Assembly (NCBI RefSeq): GCF_000718785.1
Contig: NZ_JOCA01000012.1
Span: 131,942-195,941, forward strand
Reading direction: 5' to 3'
DNA: 64,000 nt
Source of the DNA: Streptomyces sp. NRRL WC-3626
GTDB lineage: Bacteria > Actinomycetota > Actinomycetes > Streptomycetales > Streptomycetaceae
The translations under genes and the position numbers were made by a program. The notes beneath the pieces were generated by a model. That model saw only the letters and a list, made by a program, of their open reading frames with translations. It did not search any database and was not told the DNA's origin. Below, piece after piece: positions 16,151 through 24,523 of this stretch; the stretch's first letter is position 1, and each line of letters begins with the position of its first letter.

Positions 16151-16954
16151 GTGCAGCGCAAGGCGTACGTATCCGGCGTCGCCGCGCTCCTGGCGGCCGT
16201 CCTGACCGGCTGCACCGGCAGCCCGGACGACGGCGGTCAGTCGGACAACTCCAACCCGGGAAGCGCCGGTACGGCCACGCAGGCGGCCCAGCCCGGCCGG
16301 TACGCCACGCTGCCCGAGCCGTGTGGTGTGGTCGACGACGCGACGCTCGACCAACTCCTGCCCGGCATCGGACAGATGGCCGACCTGGACAAGCGCGAGA
16401 AGGCGTACGCGGGCGCGGCGACGCTCACGTACGACACCGACCGCAAGGTGGGCTGCCGTTGGAAGGTGGAGTCGGCGGAGGCGACCGACCATCTGCTGGT
16501 CGACTTCGAGCGGGTCGTCTCGTACGACAACGCGGTCAGCGACGACGCCCAGGCCGGGGAACTCTTCGCGACGAAGCAGTCGGCGGCGCGGCTGCCGGAG
16601 CCGACGGTGACGTCCACGGAGTCCGGTGCGCCGTCCACCGACCCTTCCGCCGGCCCGAGTTCGTCGGGTTCCGCGTCGCCGGACGCCACCTCGCCGTCGG
16701 CCCCGCCGACCGACCTCCAGCCGCGGCTGCTGGAGGATCTTGGCGACGAGGCGTTCCTCGACGACGAGCTGGACAGCTCCGGTTCGACCGCCAAGCAGCG
16801 CACGGTGACTGTGGCGTTCCGCACGTCCAATGTGATCGTGACGATCGAGTACGCGGAGCAGCCGATGACCGTCGGTGTCGTCCCGGACAGCAAGGAATTG
16901 CAGGACAGGGCAAGGAAACTGGCCGCCGAGCTGGCCGACTCACTGGGCGGCTGA
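16151..16954 (+). CDS. Secreted lipoprotein resembling DUF3558
   Basis: 267 residues from GTG 16151 (GAGAGGAG upstream). A lipoprotein signal ends at LLAAVLTGC, giving lipidation at about Cys22. A short disordered linker precedes the globular part beginning YATLPEPCGVVDDATLDQLLPG, with a second cysteine in KVGCRWKV. These are typical of actinobacterial DUF3558 lipoproteins. A Ser/Pro/Ala-rich stretch (about residues 155-190) interrupts the domain. Function unknown. It is followed by a related gene with the same PEPC entry motif. Confidence 0.8.
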   Translation: MQRKAYVSGVAALLAAVLTGCTGSPDDGGQSDNSNPGSAGTATQAAQPGRYATLPEPCGVVDDATLDQLLPGIGQMADLDKREKAYAGAATLTYDTDRKVGCRWKVESAEATDHLLVDFERVVSYDNAVSDDAQAGELFATKQSAARLPEPTVTSTESGAPSTDPSAGPSSSGSASPDATSPSAPPTDLQPRLLEDLGDEAFLDDELDSSGSTAKQRTVTVAFRTSNVIVTIEYAEQPMTVGVVPDSKELQDRARKLAAELADSLGG

Positions 16955-17088
16955 GCCCGGTTCACGGCTCCTGCGCCCCCGCTCGCAAAGCACCCGAAGG
17001 TGGGCCGCCCGGGTGGCTCACCGCGTACGGTGACCCCTCGGACCCCGTTTTGACCGCAGGGAACACGAGCGTCATGAGTGAAGGAACC

Positions 17089-17907
17089 ATGCAGCGACGA
17101 GTACAGCGAGACCCGCGTAACAAGCAGGCGAAGCGTTTCACCCGCGTCCTTGTCTGCGCGGTCGCCGTCCCCCTGGTCGCGGCCGGCTGCTCCTCGGACT
17201 CCGGCTCCGGCGACGGCAAGGACAAGGCCGCCTCCGCGTCGGCCTCGAAGTCGGCGAGCCCGTCCCCGACCGTGCGGGCGGCGGCGTACAGCAGGCTTCC
17301 GGAGCCGTGCGCGGTGCTGTCCGAGAAGACCCTGGACGATCTGGCGCCGAAGGCGAAGAAGGGCAAGGAGGGCTCCTCGGACGACGTCTCCACCCGGGGC
17401 AGTTGCTCCTGGAGCAGCCTGGCCAACAACGGGGTGAAGGGTTCGCAGTTCCGCTGGCTGAACGTGTCGCTGCTGCGTTTCGAGTCGGACACCACGCGTG
17501 GCGCGGGCGACAAGCTGGCCGAGAAGTACTACGACAAGCAGGTGCGGGACGCCCAGTCCGCCGAGGGTGCGAAGAACTCCCGGGCGGAGCCGGTGAGCGG
17601 GACCGGTGACGAGGCGACGGCGGTGCGGTACGACCTGAAGAAGAAGGAAGGCACCTTCAAGCAGCAGACGGTCGTGGCCCGCGTGGAGAACGTGGTCGTC
17701 ACCGTCGACTACAACGGTGCCGGTCTCGCCGGTGACAAGACGCCGTCCGCCGACGATCTGATGAAGGACGCGCAGAAGGCGGCGAAGGAGGCGGTGGCCT
17801 CGGTGACGAAGGCGAACGGGACGGACGCGGAGCCGTCGGAGTCGTCCTCGAAGTCGCCGTCCGCGAAGCCTTCGGCGTCCGCTTCGGAGTCGTCGGCCAA
17901 GAGCTGA
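17089..17907 (+). CDS. Second DUF3558-like secreted lipoprotein
   Basis: 272 residues from ATG 17089 (GAAGGA just upstream; an ATG at 17074 is the alternative). A basic N-terminus leads to a signal ending LVAAGC, then an acidic/Ser-Lys linker (ASASASKSASPSP). The domain starts YSRLPEPCAVLSEKTLDDLAP with a paired cysteine in RGSCSWSS, mirroring the previous gene, which suggests tandem duplication and divergence. The last 40 residues are Ser/Glu/Lys-rich. Only 134 bases separate the two genes. Function unknown. Confidence 0.8.
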   Translation: MQRRVQRDPRNKQAKRFTRVLVCAVAVPLVAAGCSSDSGSGDGKDKAASASASKSASPSPTVRAAAYSRLPEPCAVLSEKTLDDLAPKAKKGKEGSSDDVSTRGSCSWSSLANNGVKGSQFRWLNVSLLRFESDTTRGAGDKLAEKYYDKQVRDAQSAEGAKNSRAEPVSGTGDEATAVRYDLKKKEGTFKQQTVVARVENVVVTVDYNGAGLAGDKTPSADDLMKDAQKAAKEAVASVTKANGTDAEPSESSSKSPSAKPSASASESSAKS

Positions 17908-17959
17908 CCCGGCTCCGAATCGGCACCGGCCACTCGTCCACCGCACACATGTGCCACTC

Positions 17960-17973
17960 TGTTGCGCGCAACA
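17960..17973. promoter_or_regulatory. Perfect 14-bp palindrome upstream of the DUF2637 gene
   Basis: TGTTGCG/CGCAACA is an exact palindrome 25 bases before the chosen GTG start and just ahead of the GGGAGGGG ribosome site. Its position within the leader is suitable for a repressor site. No cognate regulator is adjacent. Confidence 0.4.
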
Positions 17974-17997
17974 ACAGGCACTGGGAGGGGAGTACGG

Positions 17998-19299
17998 GTG
18001 GCCGCGCCACTAGAGCTGACCCGGACGCATCGCGTTCTCATCGGCATGGTCGTCTTCGGTGCCGTCATCATCGCCGGCATCGGGTTCGCGGGTTCGTACG
18101 CGGCGGTGCGGGAACTGGCGCTGAAGAAGGGCTTCGGGAACTTCAGTTACGTCTTCCCGATCGGCATCGACGCGGGTATCTGCGTACTGCTGGCCCTGGA
18201 TCTGCTGCTGACCTGGATCCGCATCCCGTTCCCCCTGCTGCGGCAGACGGCGTGGCTGCTGACGGCGGCGACGATCGCGTTCAACGGCGCGGCGGCGTGG
18301 CCGGATCCGCTGGGTGTGGGTATGCACGGCGTGATCCCGATCCTGTTCGTGGTGTCGGTGGAGGCCGCCCGGCACGCGATCGGCCGGATCGCCGACATCA
18401 CCGCCGACAAGCACATGGAGGGCGTCCGGCTGACCCGCTGGCTGCTGTCCCCGGTGCCGACGTTCCTACTGTGGCGCCGGATGAAGCTGTGGGAGCTGCG
18501 CTCCTACGAGCAGGTGATCAAGCTGGAGCAGGAGCGTCTGGTGTACCAGGCCCGTCTCCGTTCCCGTTTCGGCCGCGCGTGGCGCCGCAAGGCCCCGGTC
18601 GAGTCCCTGATGCCGCTGCGGCTCGCCAAGTACGGCGTCCCTCTGGCGGAAACGGCTCCGTCGGGCCTGGCGGCGGCAGGCATAGAGCCGGCCCTGATAC
18701 CCCCGCCCCCGCAGCTGGCCGCTGCCGACGCCGACGCAGCTGTGGGCAGTCGTGCCGCCGGGGCGGCACGGGTGGGCACAGCTGCACCTCAGAGCGAGCA
18801 GCGGCTGGAGCTCGAGGGCAACCAGAACCCCGGGCCCCCGAAGGACACGGCCCAGGACCAGAACCAGTGGCTGCACGCCCGCGACCCCCGCACCGTCGAG
18901 TACCAGGGCGGCTACGACCCCACGTACGACCCCGACGAGGAGTACGCCCGCTGGTACGCGGAACAGCAGCAGGCGGAGCAGTACCAGGACCAGTACCAGG
19001 AGGAGCCCCCGCTCCAGGAGCCCTCTCCGGAGGAGACCGGCAGCTTCCCCATCCCCGTCGTCCCCGGCGGCCGCACCCGCGAGCTGGGTGAGGGCGGCGG
19101 CACCCCCGACCCGGACGAGGAGGCGTACTACCAGGTGTTCCGTCAGTCGATAGACGGCAGCTACCCCACGCCCCGTGTCCTGGGCGACAACATCCAGGCG
19201 ACCTACGGCACGACGCTGAACCCGAGCGACCTGAAGTCCCTCGCCGAACGCTTCCAGGCCCGCCACACGGCGGAACTGGAAGAGGACCACATCGCCTGA
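17998..19299 (+). CDS. DUF2637 (SpdB-like) membrane protein with long cytoplasmic tail
   Basis: 433 residues from GTG 17998, with GGGAGGGG 10 bases upstream. About four transmembrane segments occupy residues ~10-130 (TRTHRVLIGMVVFGAVIIAGIGF, FGNFSYVFPIGIDAGICVLLALDLLLTW, LLTAATIAFNGAAAW, GVIPILFVVSVEAARHAI), the DUF2637 layout seen in Streptomyces plasmid-spread-like proteins. A basic helix (RRMKLWELRSYEQVIKLEQERL) and a long Pro/Glu/Gln-rich tail follow. A copy of a Streptomyces dispersed repeat encodes part of the tail (VGSRAAGAARVG). The final 50 residues (YYQVFRQSIDGSYPTPRVLGDN...) look like a compact DNA-binding or adaptor module. Precise function unknown. Confidence 0.8.
   Translation: MAAPLELTRTHRVLIGMVVFGAVIIAGIGFAGSYAAVRELALKKGFGNFSYVFPIGIDAGICVLLALDLLLTWIRIPFPLLRQTAWLLTAATIAFNGAAAWPDPLGVGMHGVIPILFVVSVEAARHAIGRIADITADKHMEGVRLTRWLLSPVPTFLLWRRMKLWELRSYEQVIKLEQERLVYQARLRSRFGRAWRRKAPVESLMPLRLAKYGVPLAETAPSGLAAAGIEPALIPPPPQLAAADADAAVGSRAAGAARVGTAAPQSEQRLELEGNQNPGPPKDTAQDQNQWLHARDPRTVEYQGGYDPTYDPDEEYARWYAEQQQAEQYQDQYQEEPPLQEPSPEETGSFPIPVVPGGRTRELGEGGGTPDPDEEAYYQVFRQSIDGSYPTPRVLGDNIQATYGTTLNPSDLKSLAERFQARHTAELEEDHIA
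18743..18779 (+). repeat. Dispersed palindromic repeat inside a coding sequence
   Basis: GGGCAGTCGTGCCGC followed by CGGGGCGGCACGGGTGGGC forms a stem around GTGCCGC/GCGGCAC. Almost the same 37 bases recur in the intergenic region at 53848-53884. Here the copy is read in frame within the DUF2637 gene without disrupting it. Confidence 0.75.
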
Positions 19300-19307
19300 G
19301 AGCGGGT

Positions 19308-19354
19308 ACGACGGAGGGGGCGCCCGGTACGACACCGGACGCCCCCTCCGTCGT
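19308..19354. terminator. Bidirectional terminator between the DUF2637 gene and lysS
   Basis: Arms ACGACGGAGGGGGCG (19308-19322) and CGCCCCCTCCGTCGT (19340-19354) are perfectly complementary over 15 bp, with an inner CCGG/CCGG pairing in the loop. It sits between two convergent genes. Confidence 0.8.
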
Positions 19355-19367
19355 GGAACCGGGAGCC

Positions 19368-21101
19368 CTACTCCCCGAGCAGCCCCCGCACCCGCTCCTG
19401 GCCCACCGCCAGCAGCAGCGTGGGCAGTCGCGGACCCGTGTCCCGCCCGACCAGCAGCTGGTAGAGCAGGGCGAAGAACGACCGCTGGGCGGTCTTGATC
19501 TCCGCCGGCAGTTCCTTGGGCGTGGCGTCGGCGGAGAAGCCTGCCTGGACCTTGGGGACGCCGTAGACGAGGTGGGTGAGCCCGTCGAGCGACCAGTTGC
19601 CGGCGAGCCCGTCGAGGAGGAGGCGCAGCGACTGCTGTCCCCGTTCGTCGAGCGACTTCAGCAGTTCGGCGTCGGGCTCGGCGCGGACGATGGTGCGCTG
19701 GTCGGCGGGGACCTGGGTGTTGATCCAGGCCTCGGCCTTGTCGTAGCGCGGGCGGGCCTCGTCCAGCGAGCCGAGCGGGTTCGCCGGGTCGAGGTCGCTC
19801 AGGATGCGCAGCGCCTGGTCGGCGTGGCCGGCGGTGATGTCGGCGACCGAGGCGAGCGTGCGGTACGGCAGTGGCGTCGGCGTGCCGGGCAGCTCACCGC
19901 TCGCGGTGCGTACGGCACGGGAGTGGGCGGCGACGTCGGCGGGCAGGGCGGAGCCGTCGGCGACCTTGCCGTCGAGGCGGTCCCACTCGTCGTAGAGGCG
20001 CTGGATCTCCTGGTCGAAGGCGATCTTGAAGGACTGGTTGGGGCGGCGGCGGGCGTAGAGCCAGCGCAGCAGCTGCGGCTCCATGATCTTCAGGGCGTCG
20101 GCCGGGGTGGGCACGCCGCCCTTCGACGAGGACATCTTCGCCATGCCGCTGATGCCGACGAACGCGTACATCGGCCCGATCGGCTGCTTGCCGCCGAAGA
20201 TCCCGACGATCTGGCCGCCGACCTGGAACGAGGAGCCGGGCGAGGAGTGGTCGACGCCGCTGGGCTCGAAGATCACGCCTTCGTAGGCCCAGCGCATGGG
20301 CCAGTCGACCTTCCAGACCAGCTTGCCGCGGTTGAACTCGCCGAGCCGCACGGTCTCCGAGAAGCCGCAGGCCGTGCAGGCGTAGGTCAGCTCGGTGGAG
20401 TCGTCGTCGTAGGCGGTGACCGTGGTGAGGTCCTTCTCGCAGTTGCCGCAGTACGGCTTGTACGGGAAGTAGCCGGCGGAGCCGGAGCTGCCGTCGTCCT
20501 CGGCGGCGGCGCCGGAGCCCTCGGCGGCCTCCAGCTCGGCCTCGTCGACCTGCTTCTGCTGCTGCTTCTTCGCCGGGGCCTTCTTGGTGCGGTACTGCTC
20601 GAGGATGGCGTCGATGTCCCGCCGGTGCTTCATGGCGTGCAGGATCTGCTCGCGGTAGACACCGGTGGTGTACTGCTCGGTCTGGCTGATGCCGTCGAAC
20701 TCGACGCCCATCTCGGCGAGGGACTCGACCATGGCGGCCCTGAAGTGCTCGGCCCAGTTCGGGTGGGGGGAGCCCTTCGGGGCGGGGACGGAGGTCAGGG
20801 GCTTGCCGATGTGCTCGGCCCAGGACTCGTCGACGCCGGGGACACCGGCCGGGACCTTGCGGTAGCGGTCGTAGTCGTCCCAGGAGATCAGGTGCCGGAC
20901 CTGGTGGCCGCGGCGGCGGATCTCGTCGGCGACGAGGTGGGGGGTCATGACCTCGCGGAGGTTGCCGAGGTGGATGGGGCCGGAGGGGGACAGCCCGGAC
21001 GCGACGACGACAGGTTTCCCCGGGGCCCGACGCTCCGACTCCTCGATGACGTCATCCGCGAAACGGGAGACCCAGTCGGTGGTCTCGGTGCTCTGAGCCA
21101 C
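19368..21101 (-). CDS. lysS: Lysyl-tRNA synthetase, class I (archaeal type)
   Basis: 577 residues from GTG 21101 (GAAGGA 9-10 bases upstream; GTG 21110 is the alternative). It belongs to the Rossmann-fold class I LysRS, not the usual bacterial class II. The HIGH-like PIHLGN is at about residues 41-46 and KMSSSKG at about 321-327. A four-cysteine zinc knuckle (CGNCEKD ... ACTACG) lies in the middle. An acidic/Gln/Lys-rich insertion (KKQQQKQVDEAELEAAEGSG) precedes that knuckle. It charges tRNA-Lys in the cytoplasm and is divergent from argS. Confidence 0.95.
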   Translation of the reverse strand: MAQSTETTDWVSRFADDVIEESERRAPGKPVVVASGLSPSGPIHLGNLREVMTPHLVADEIRRRGHQVRHLISWDDYDRYRKVPAGVPGVDESWAEHIGKPLTSVPAPKGSPHPNWAEHFRAAMVESLAEMGVEFDGISQTEQYTTGVYREQILHAMKHRRDIDAILEQYRTKKAPAKKQQQKQVDEAELEAAEGSGAAAEDDGSSGSAGYFPYKPYCGNCEKDLTTVTAYDDDSTELTYACTACGFSETVRLGEFNRGKLVWKVDWPMRWAYEGVIFEPSGVDHSSPGSSFQVGGQIVGIFGGKQPIGPMYAFVGISGMAKMSSSKGGVPTPADALKIMEPQLLRWLYARRRPNQSFKIAFDQEIQRLYDEWDRLDGKVADGSALPADVAAHSRAVRTASGELPGTPTPLPYRTLASVADITAGHADQALRILSDLDPANPLGSLDEARPRYDKAEAWINTQVPADQRTIVRAEPDAELLKSLDERGQQSLRLLLDGLAGNWSLDGLTHLVYGVPKVQAGFSADATPKELPAEIKTAQRSFFALLYQLLVGRDTGPRLPTLLLAVGQERVRGLLGE

Positions 21102-21209
21102 GATCGGCACGTCCTTCTTTCTGCTCGGGCAGCCCATACGGTCGCAAGGCTGACCGCCCCATTCTCCCAGCAACGACGGCAACGACGAAAACGCCTTTTC
21201 ACCAGCGCC

Positions 21210-21640
21210 CTGAGGGACACGGGCGTATCGACACGCGCCTCAGCCGCGCGGGGCCACCGGCCCGCAACCGAGCGTCTCGCACGCGGCACGGACCAATGCC
21301 CCCGGACGCGACCAGCGCCCCAAAGGGGCGCGGGACCGTATCGACATGCGGCTCCGCCGCGCGGACACGACCAGCGCCCCAAAGGGGCGCGGGGAACTGC
21401 GCGACCAGCCCCCACCGGCCCGCAGCCAAGCGTCTCGCGGCCGGCGCAAGCCGTATCGATCTGCGGCTCCTGCCGCGCGGACGCGACCACCCCCTCCAGG
21501 GGCGCGGGACCGTATCAACATGCGGCTCCGCCGCGCGGGCGCGACCAGCCCCCACCGGCCCGCGGCCAAGCGTCCCGCCGCGGGGGCGCGACCGGCCCCC
21601 ACCGGCCCGCGGCCGAGAAAACGCCTTTACCCCCCGTGGG
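21210..21640. repeat. Intergenic cluster of Streptomyces-type G/C-rich repeats
   Basis: The ~580 bases between lysS and argS hold several related blocks. GCGCCCC-AAA-GGGGCGCGGG hairpins occur at about 21318 and 21380, with a variant (CCCCTCCAGGGGCGCGGG) near 21490. CGACCAGCCCCCACCGGCCCGC occurs three times (about 21400, 21540 and 21590), and ATGCGGCTCCGCCGCGCGG at least twice. Short open frames here are repeat-encoded and not credible genes. The argS promoter presumably lies in 21640-21689. Confidence 0.75.
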
Positions 21641-21689
21641 ATACTGACCGTGTCTATCTGAACCCACGAGGAGAACGGCACCCACCCCT

Positions 21690-23444
21690 ATGGCCTCGGT
21701 CACATCGCTCACCGATCTCGTCAACCAGCAGCTGACGTCCGCCCTCTCGGCCACCCAGCCGGATGCCGACCCGCTGCTGCGACGAAGCGACCGGGCGGAC
21801 TTCCAGGCCAACGGCATCCTCGCGCTGGCCAAGAAGGCGAAGGCGAACCCTCGGGAGCTGGCCACGCAGGTGGTCGGCGGCATCGCCACCGGCGACGACC
21901 TGATCAAGGACGTCGAGGTCTCCGGCCCCGGCTTCCTCAACATCACCCTCGCCGACCGTGCGATCACCGAGAACCTCGCCGCACGGCTCGCCGACGGCGA
22001 CCGCCTCGGCGTGCCGCTGAAGGCGGACGCGGGCATCACGGTCGTCGACTACGCCCAGCCGAACGTGGCGAAGGAGATGCACGTCGGCCATCTGCGCTCC
22101 GCGGTCATCGGCGACGCCCTGCGCGGCATGCTCGACTTCACCGGCGAGCGGACGATCGGCCGGCATCACATCGGCGACTGGGGCACCCAGTTCGGCATGC
22201 TCATCCAGTACCTGTTCGAGCACCCCGGCGAGCTGGCCCCGGCCGAGGACGTCGACGGCGAGCAGGCCATGTCGAACCTGAACCGGGTGTACAAGGCGTC
22301 GCGCGCGGTCTTCGACGCGGACGAGGAGTTCAAGGAGCGGGCCCGTAAGCGGGTCGTCGCCCTGCAGTCCGGTGACAAGGAGACGCTCGAGCTGTGGCAG
22401 CAGTTCGTGGACGAGTCGAAGGTCTACTTCAACTCCGTCTTCGACAAGCTCGACATGGAGATCCGCGACGAGGAGATCGTCGGCGAGTCCGCGTACAACG
22501 ACGGCATGCCCGAGACGGCCCGGCTCCTGGAGGAGACGGGCGTCGCGGTGCGTTCCGAGGGCGCGCTGGTGGTGTTCTTCGACGAGATCCGCGGCAAGGA
22601 CGACCAGCCGGTTCCGCTGATCGTGCAGAAGGCCGACGGCGGCTTCGGCTACGCGGCCTCCGACCTGACCGCGATCCGCAACCGGGTCCAGGACCTGGAC
22701 GCGACCACGCTGCTGTACGTCGTCGACGTGCGCCAGTCGCTGCACTTCAAGATGGTCTTCGAGACCGCCCGCCGGGCCGGCTGGCTCGGCGACGACGTCA
22801 CCGCGCACAACATGGCCTACGGCACGGTGCTCGGCGCGGACGGCAAGCCCTTCAAGACGCGTGCGGGCGAGACCGTACGGCTGGAGGACCTGCTGGACGA
22901 GGCGGTGCAGCGGGCGGCCGAGGTCGTGCGGGAGAAGGCGCGGGATCTCACCGAGGACGAGATCCAGGAGCGGGCCACGCAGGTCGGCATCGGGGCCGTG
23001 AAGTACGCGGACCTGTCGACGTCGCCGAACCGGGACTACAAGTTCGACCTGGACCAGATGGTCTCGCTCAACGGTGACACGTCCGTCTACCTGCAGTACG
23101 CGTACGCCCGTATCCAGTCCATCCTCCGCAAGGCCGGCGAGGTCCGCCCCGCCGCCCACCCGGAGCTGGGGCTGCACGAGGCGGAGCGCGCGCTGGGGCT
23201 GCACCTGGACGCGTTCGGGGACACGGTCTTCGAGGCGGCGGCGGAGTACGCGCCGCACAGGCTGGCCGCGTACCTGTACCAACTGGCGTCGCTGTTCACG
23301 ACGTTCTATGACAAGTGCCCAGTGATCAAGCCGCAGCCGCCGCAAGACGTGGCGGAGAACCGGCTGTTCCTGTGCGACCTCACGGCCCGCACACTGCACC
23401 GGGGCATGGCCCTGCTGGGGATCAGGACGCCCGAGCGGCTCTGA
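21690..23444 (+). CDS. argS: Arginyl-tRNA synthetase
   Basis: 584 residues. An N-terminal Add-1 domain (residues ~1-100) recognises the tRNA D-loop. The HIGH motif appears as HVGH at about 131-134 in [21 protein letters not shown]. The KMSKS position is degenerate (GKPFKTRAG), as is common in ArgRS, and the C-terminal DALR anticodon-binding domain is present ([14 protein letters not shown] ... [23 protein letters not shown]). Length matches the family. It charges tRNA-Arg. A strong terminator follows. Confidence 0.97.
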   Translation: MASVTSLTDLVNQQLTSALSATQPDADPLLRRSDRADFQANGILALAKKAKANPRELATQVVGGIATGDDLIKDVEVSGPGFLNITLADRAITENLAARLADGDRLGVPLKADAGITVVDYAQPNVAKEMHVGHLRSAVIGDALRGMLDFTGERTIGRHHIGDWGTQFGMLIQYLFEHPGELAPAEDVDGEQAMSNLNRVYKASRAVFDADEEFKERARKRVVALQSGDKETLELWQQFVDESKVYFNSVFDKLDMEIRDEEIVGESAYNDGMPETARLLEETGVAVRSEGALVVFFDEIRGKDDQPVPLIVQKADGGFGYAASDLTAIRNRVQDLDATTLLYVVDVRQSLHFKMVFETARRAGWLGDDVTAHNMAYGTVLGADGKPFKTRAGETVRLEDLLDEAVQRAAEVVREKARDLTEDEIQERATQVGIGAVKYADLSTSPNRDYKFDLDQMVSLNGDTSVYLQYAYARIQSILRKAGEVRPAAHPELGLHEAERALGLHLDAFGDTVFEAAAEYAPHRLAAYLYQLASLFTTFYDKCPVIKPQPPQDVAENRLFLCDLTARTLHRGMALLGIRTPERL

Positions 23445-23456
23445 GCGCCCGGCGCG

Positions 23457-23516
23457 CGACGAACGGGCGAGGCCCGTCCTCCCCCCGGGGGGAGGACGGG
23501 CCACGCCCGTTCGTCG
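23457..23516. terminator. Long bidirectional terminator after argS
   Basis: An almost perfect ~30-bp stem with no real loop (CCTCCCCCC/GGGGGGAGG at the tip, ACGAACGGGCG/CGCCCGTTCGT at the base) has one A-A mismatch. It lies between convergent argS and the methyltransferase gene. Confidence 0.88.
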
Positions 23517-23532
23517 TTCCGCGGCGGAGGTC

Positions 23533-24435
23533 TCAGGCCTTCGTGGCGACGGCTCCGTAGACGTTGATGTCGGCGTCGGTCACGTCGTTGATGTCCTCGT
23601 AGCGGACCCGTTCGATGGGGTCGAGGCGCTCCAGGTAGGAGTCCTCCGGGCGCTCGGGGACGGGGGCGGCGTGGTCGGGGCGCCAGTGGTGCACGGGGAC
23701 CACGCCCGGGTCCACGATGTCCAGGGAGCTCTCGGTGAAGAACCGTTCCACGTCCGCGCGGGTGCGCAGCACGAAGGTGAACCCGCGTTCGGTGTACGTC
23801 CGTTGCACCGCCCGGATGTTCTCGGGGTTCAGGTCCTCGGTGAGGTGGCTGAGCACCACGCGGCTGCCGGAGGGCAGCGCGTCGACGAGTTCGCGCACGA
23901 TCGGGTAGGCCTGCTCGTCCTCGACGAAGTGCAGGACGGCGACCAGGCACAGGGCGATGGGCCGGTCGAAGTCCAGTGTCTTGGCGGCCTGTTCGAGGAT
24001 GACGGCGGGGTCCTTGAGGTCCGCGTCGATGTAGTCCGTACGTCCCTCGGGGCCGCTGGTGAGCAGGGCGCGCGCGTGGGTCAGCACCACCGGGTCGTTG
24101 TCGACGTAGACGACGCGGGAGTCGGGGGCGACGCGCTGGGCGATCTGGTGCACGTTCTCGGCGGTGGGCAGGCCGGTGCCGATGTCGAGGAACTGGTGAA
24201 TGCCGTCCTCGGTGACCAGCGTGTTCACCGCGCGGCGCAGGAAGTCCCGGTTGTGGCGTACGTCGAGGTATCCGCGCGGGTTGGCCGCGAGGCCGGCGGC
24301 CGCCGCCGACAGGTCCGCCGGGTAGTGGTCCTTGCCGCCGAGGAACACGTCGTAGACCCGGGCCGGATGCGCCTTGCTGCTGTCGATCCGCCGCTGCAGC
24401 TCGGTGGGATCCTGACTGAGGGCGTCTCCGGTCAT
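23533..24435 (-). CDS. SAM-dependent methyltransferase of the DUF574-type family
   Basis: 300 residues. The family opening (KAHPARVYDVFLGGKDHYPADLSAAAAG) is followed by the SAM site FLDIGTGLPTAENVHQIAQ and VVYVDNDPVVLTHARALL, with the hydrophobic strand IALCLVAVLHFV. This Streptomyces-expanded family is annotated as SAM-dependent methyltransferase with unknown substrates. It stands alone, convergent with argS and divergent from nothing close, so context adds no functional clue. Confidence 0.88.
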   Translation of the reverse strand: MTGDALSQDPTELQRRIDSSKAHPARVYDVFLGGKDHYPADLSAAAAGLAANPRGYLDVRHNRDFLRRAVNTLVTEDGIHQFLDIGTGLPTAENVHQIAQRVAPDSRVVYVDNDPVVLTHARALLTSGPEGRTDYIDADLKDPAVILEQAAKTLDFDRPIALCLVAVLHFVEDEQAYPIVRELVDALPSGSRVVLSHLTEDLNPENIRAVQRTYTERGFTFVLRTRADVERFFTESSLDIVDPGVVPVHHWRPDHAAPVPERPEDSYLERLDPIERVRYEDINDVTDADINVYGAVATKA

Positions 24436-24523
24436 GGGTGTCTCCCCTATGTTCGATCGTCGGGCTGATGTTCAACAACCTAACGTGCGGCCGGACTTGG
24501 TGGTGCCCGGTCCGCACGGTCGG

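Noticed and set aside
19353..21647. Very long plus-strand open frame opposite lysS
   Set aside because: It is antisense to an unambiguous class I lysyl-tRNA synthetase; its Gly/Val/Asp/Arg-rich product is the usual high-GC shadow.
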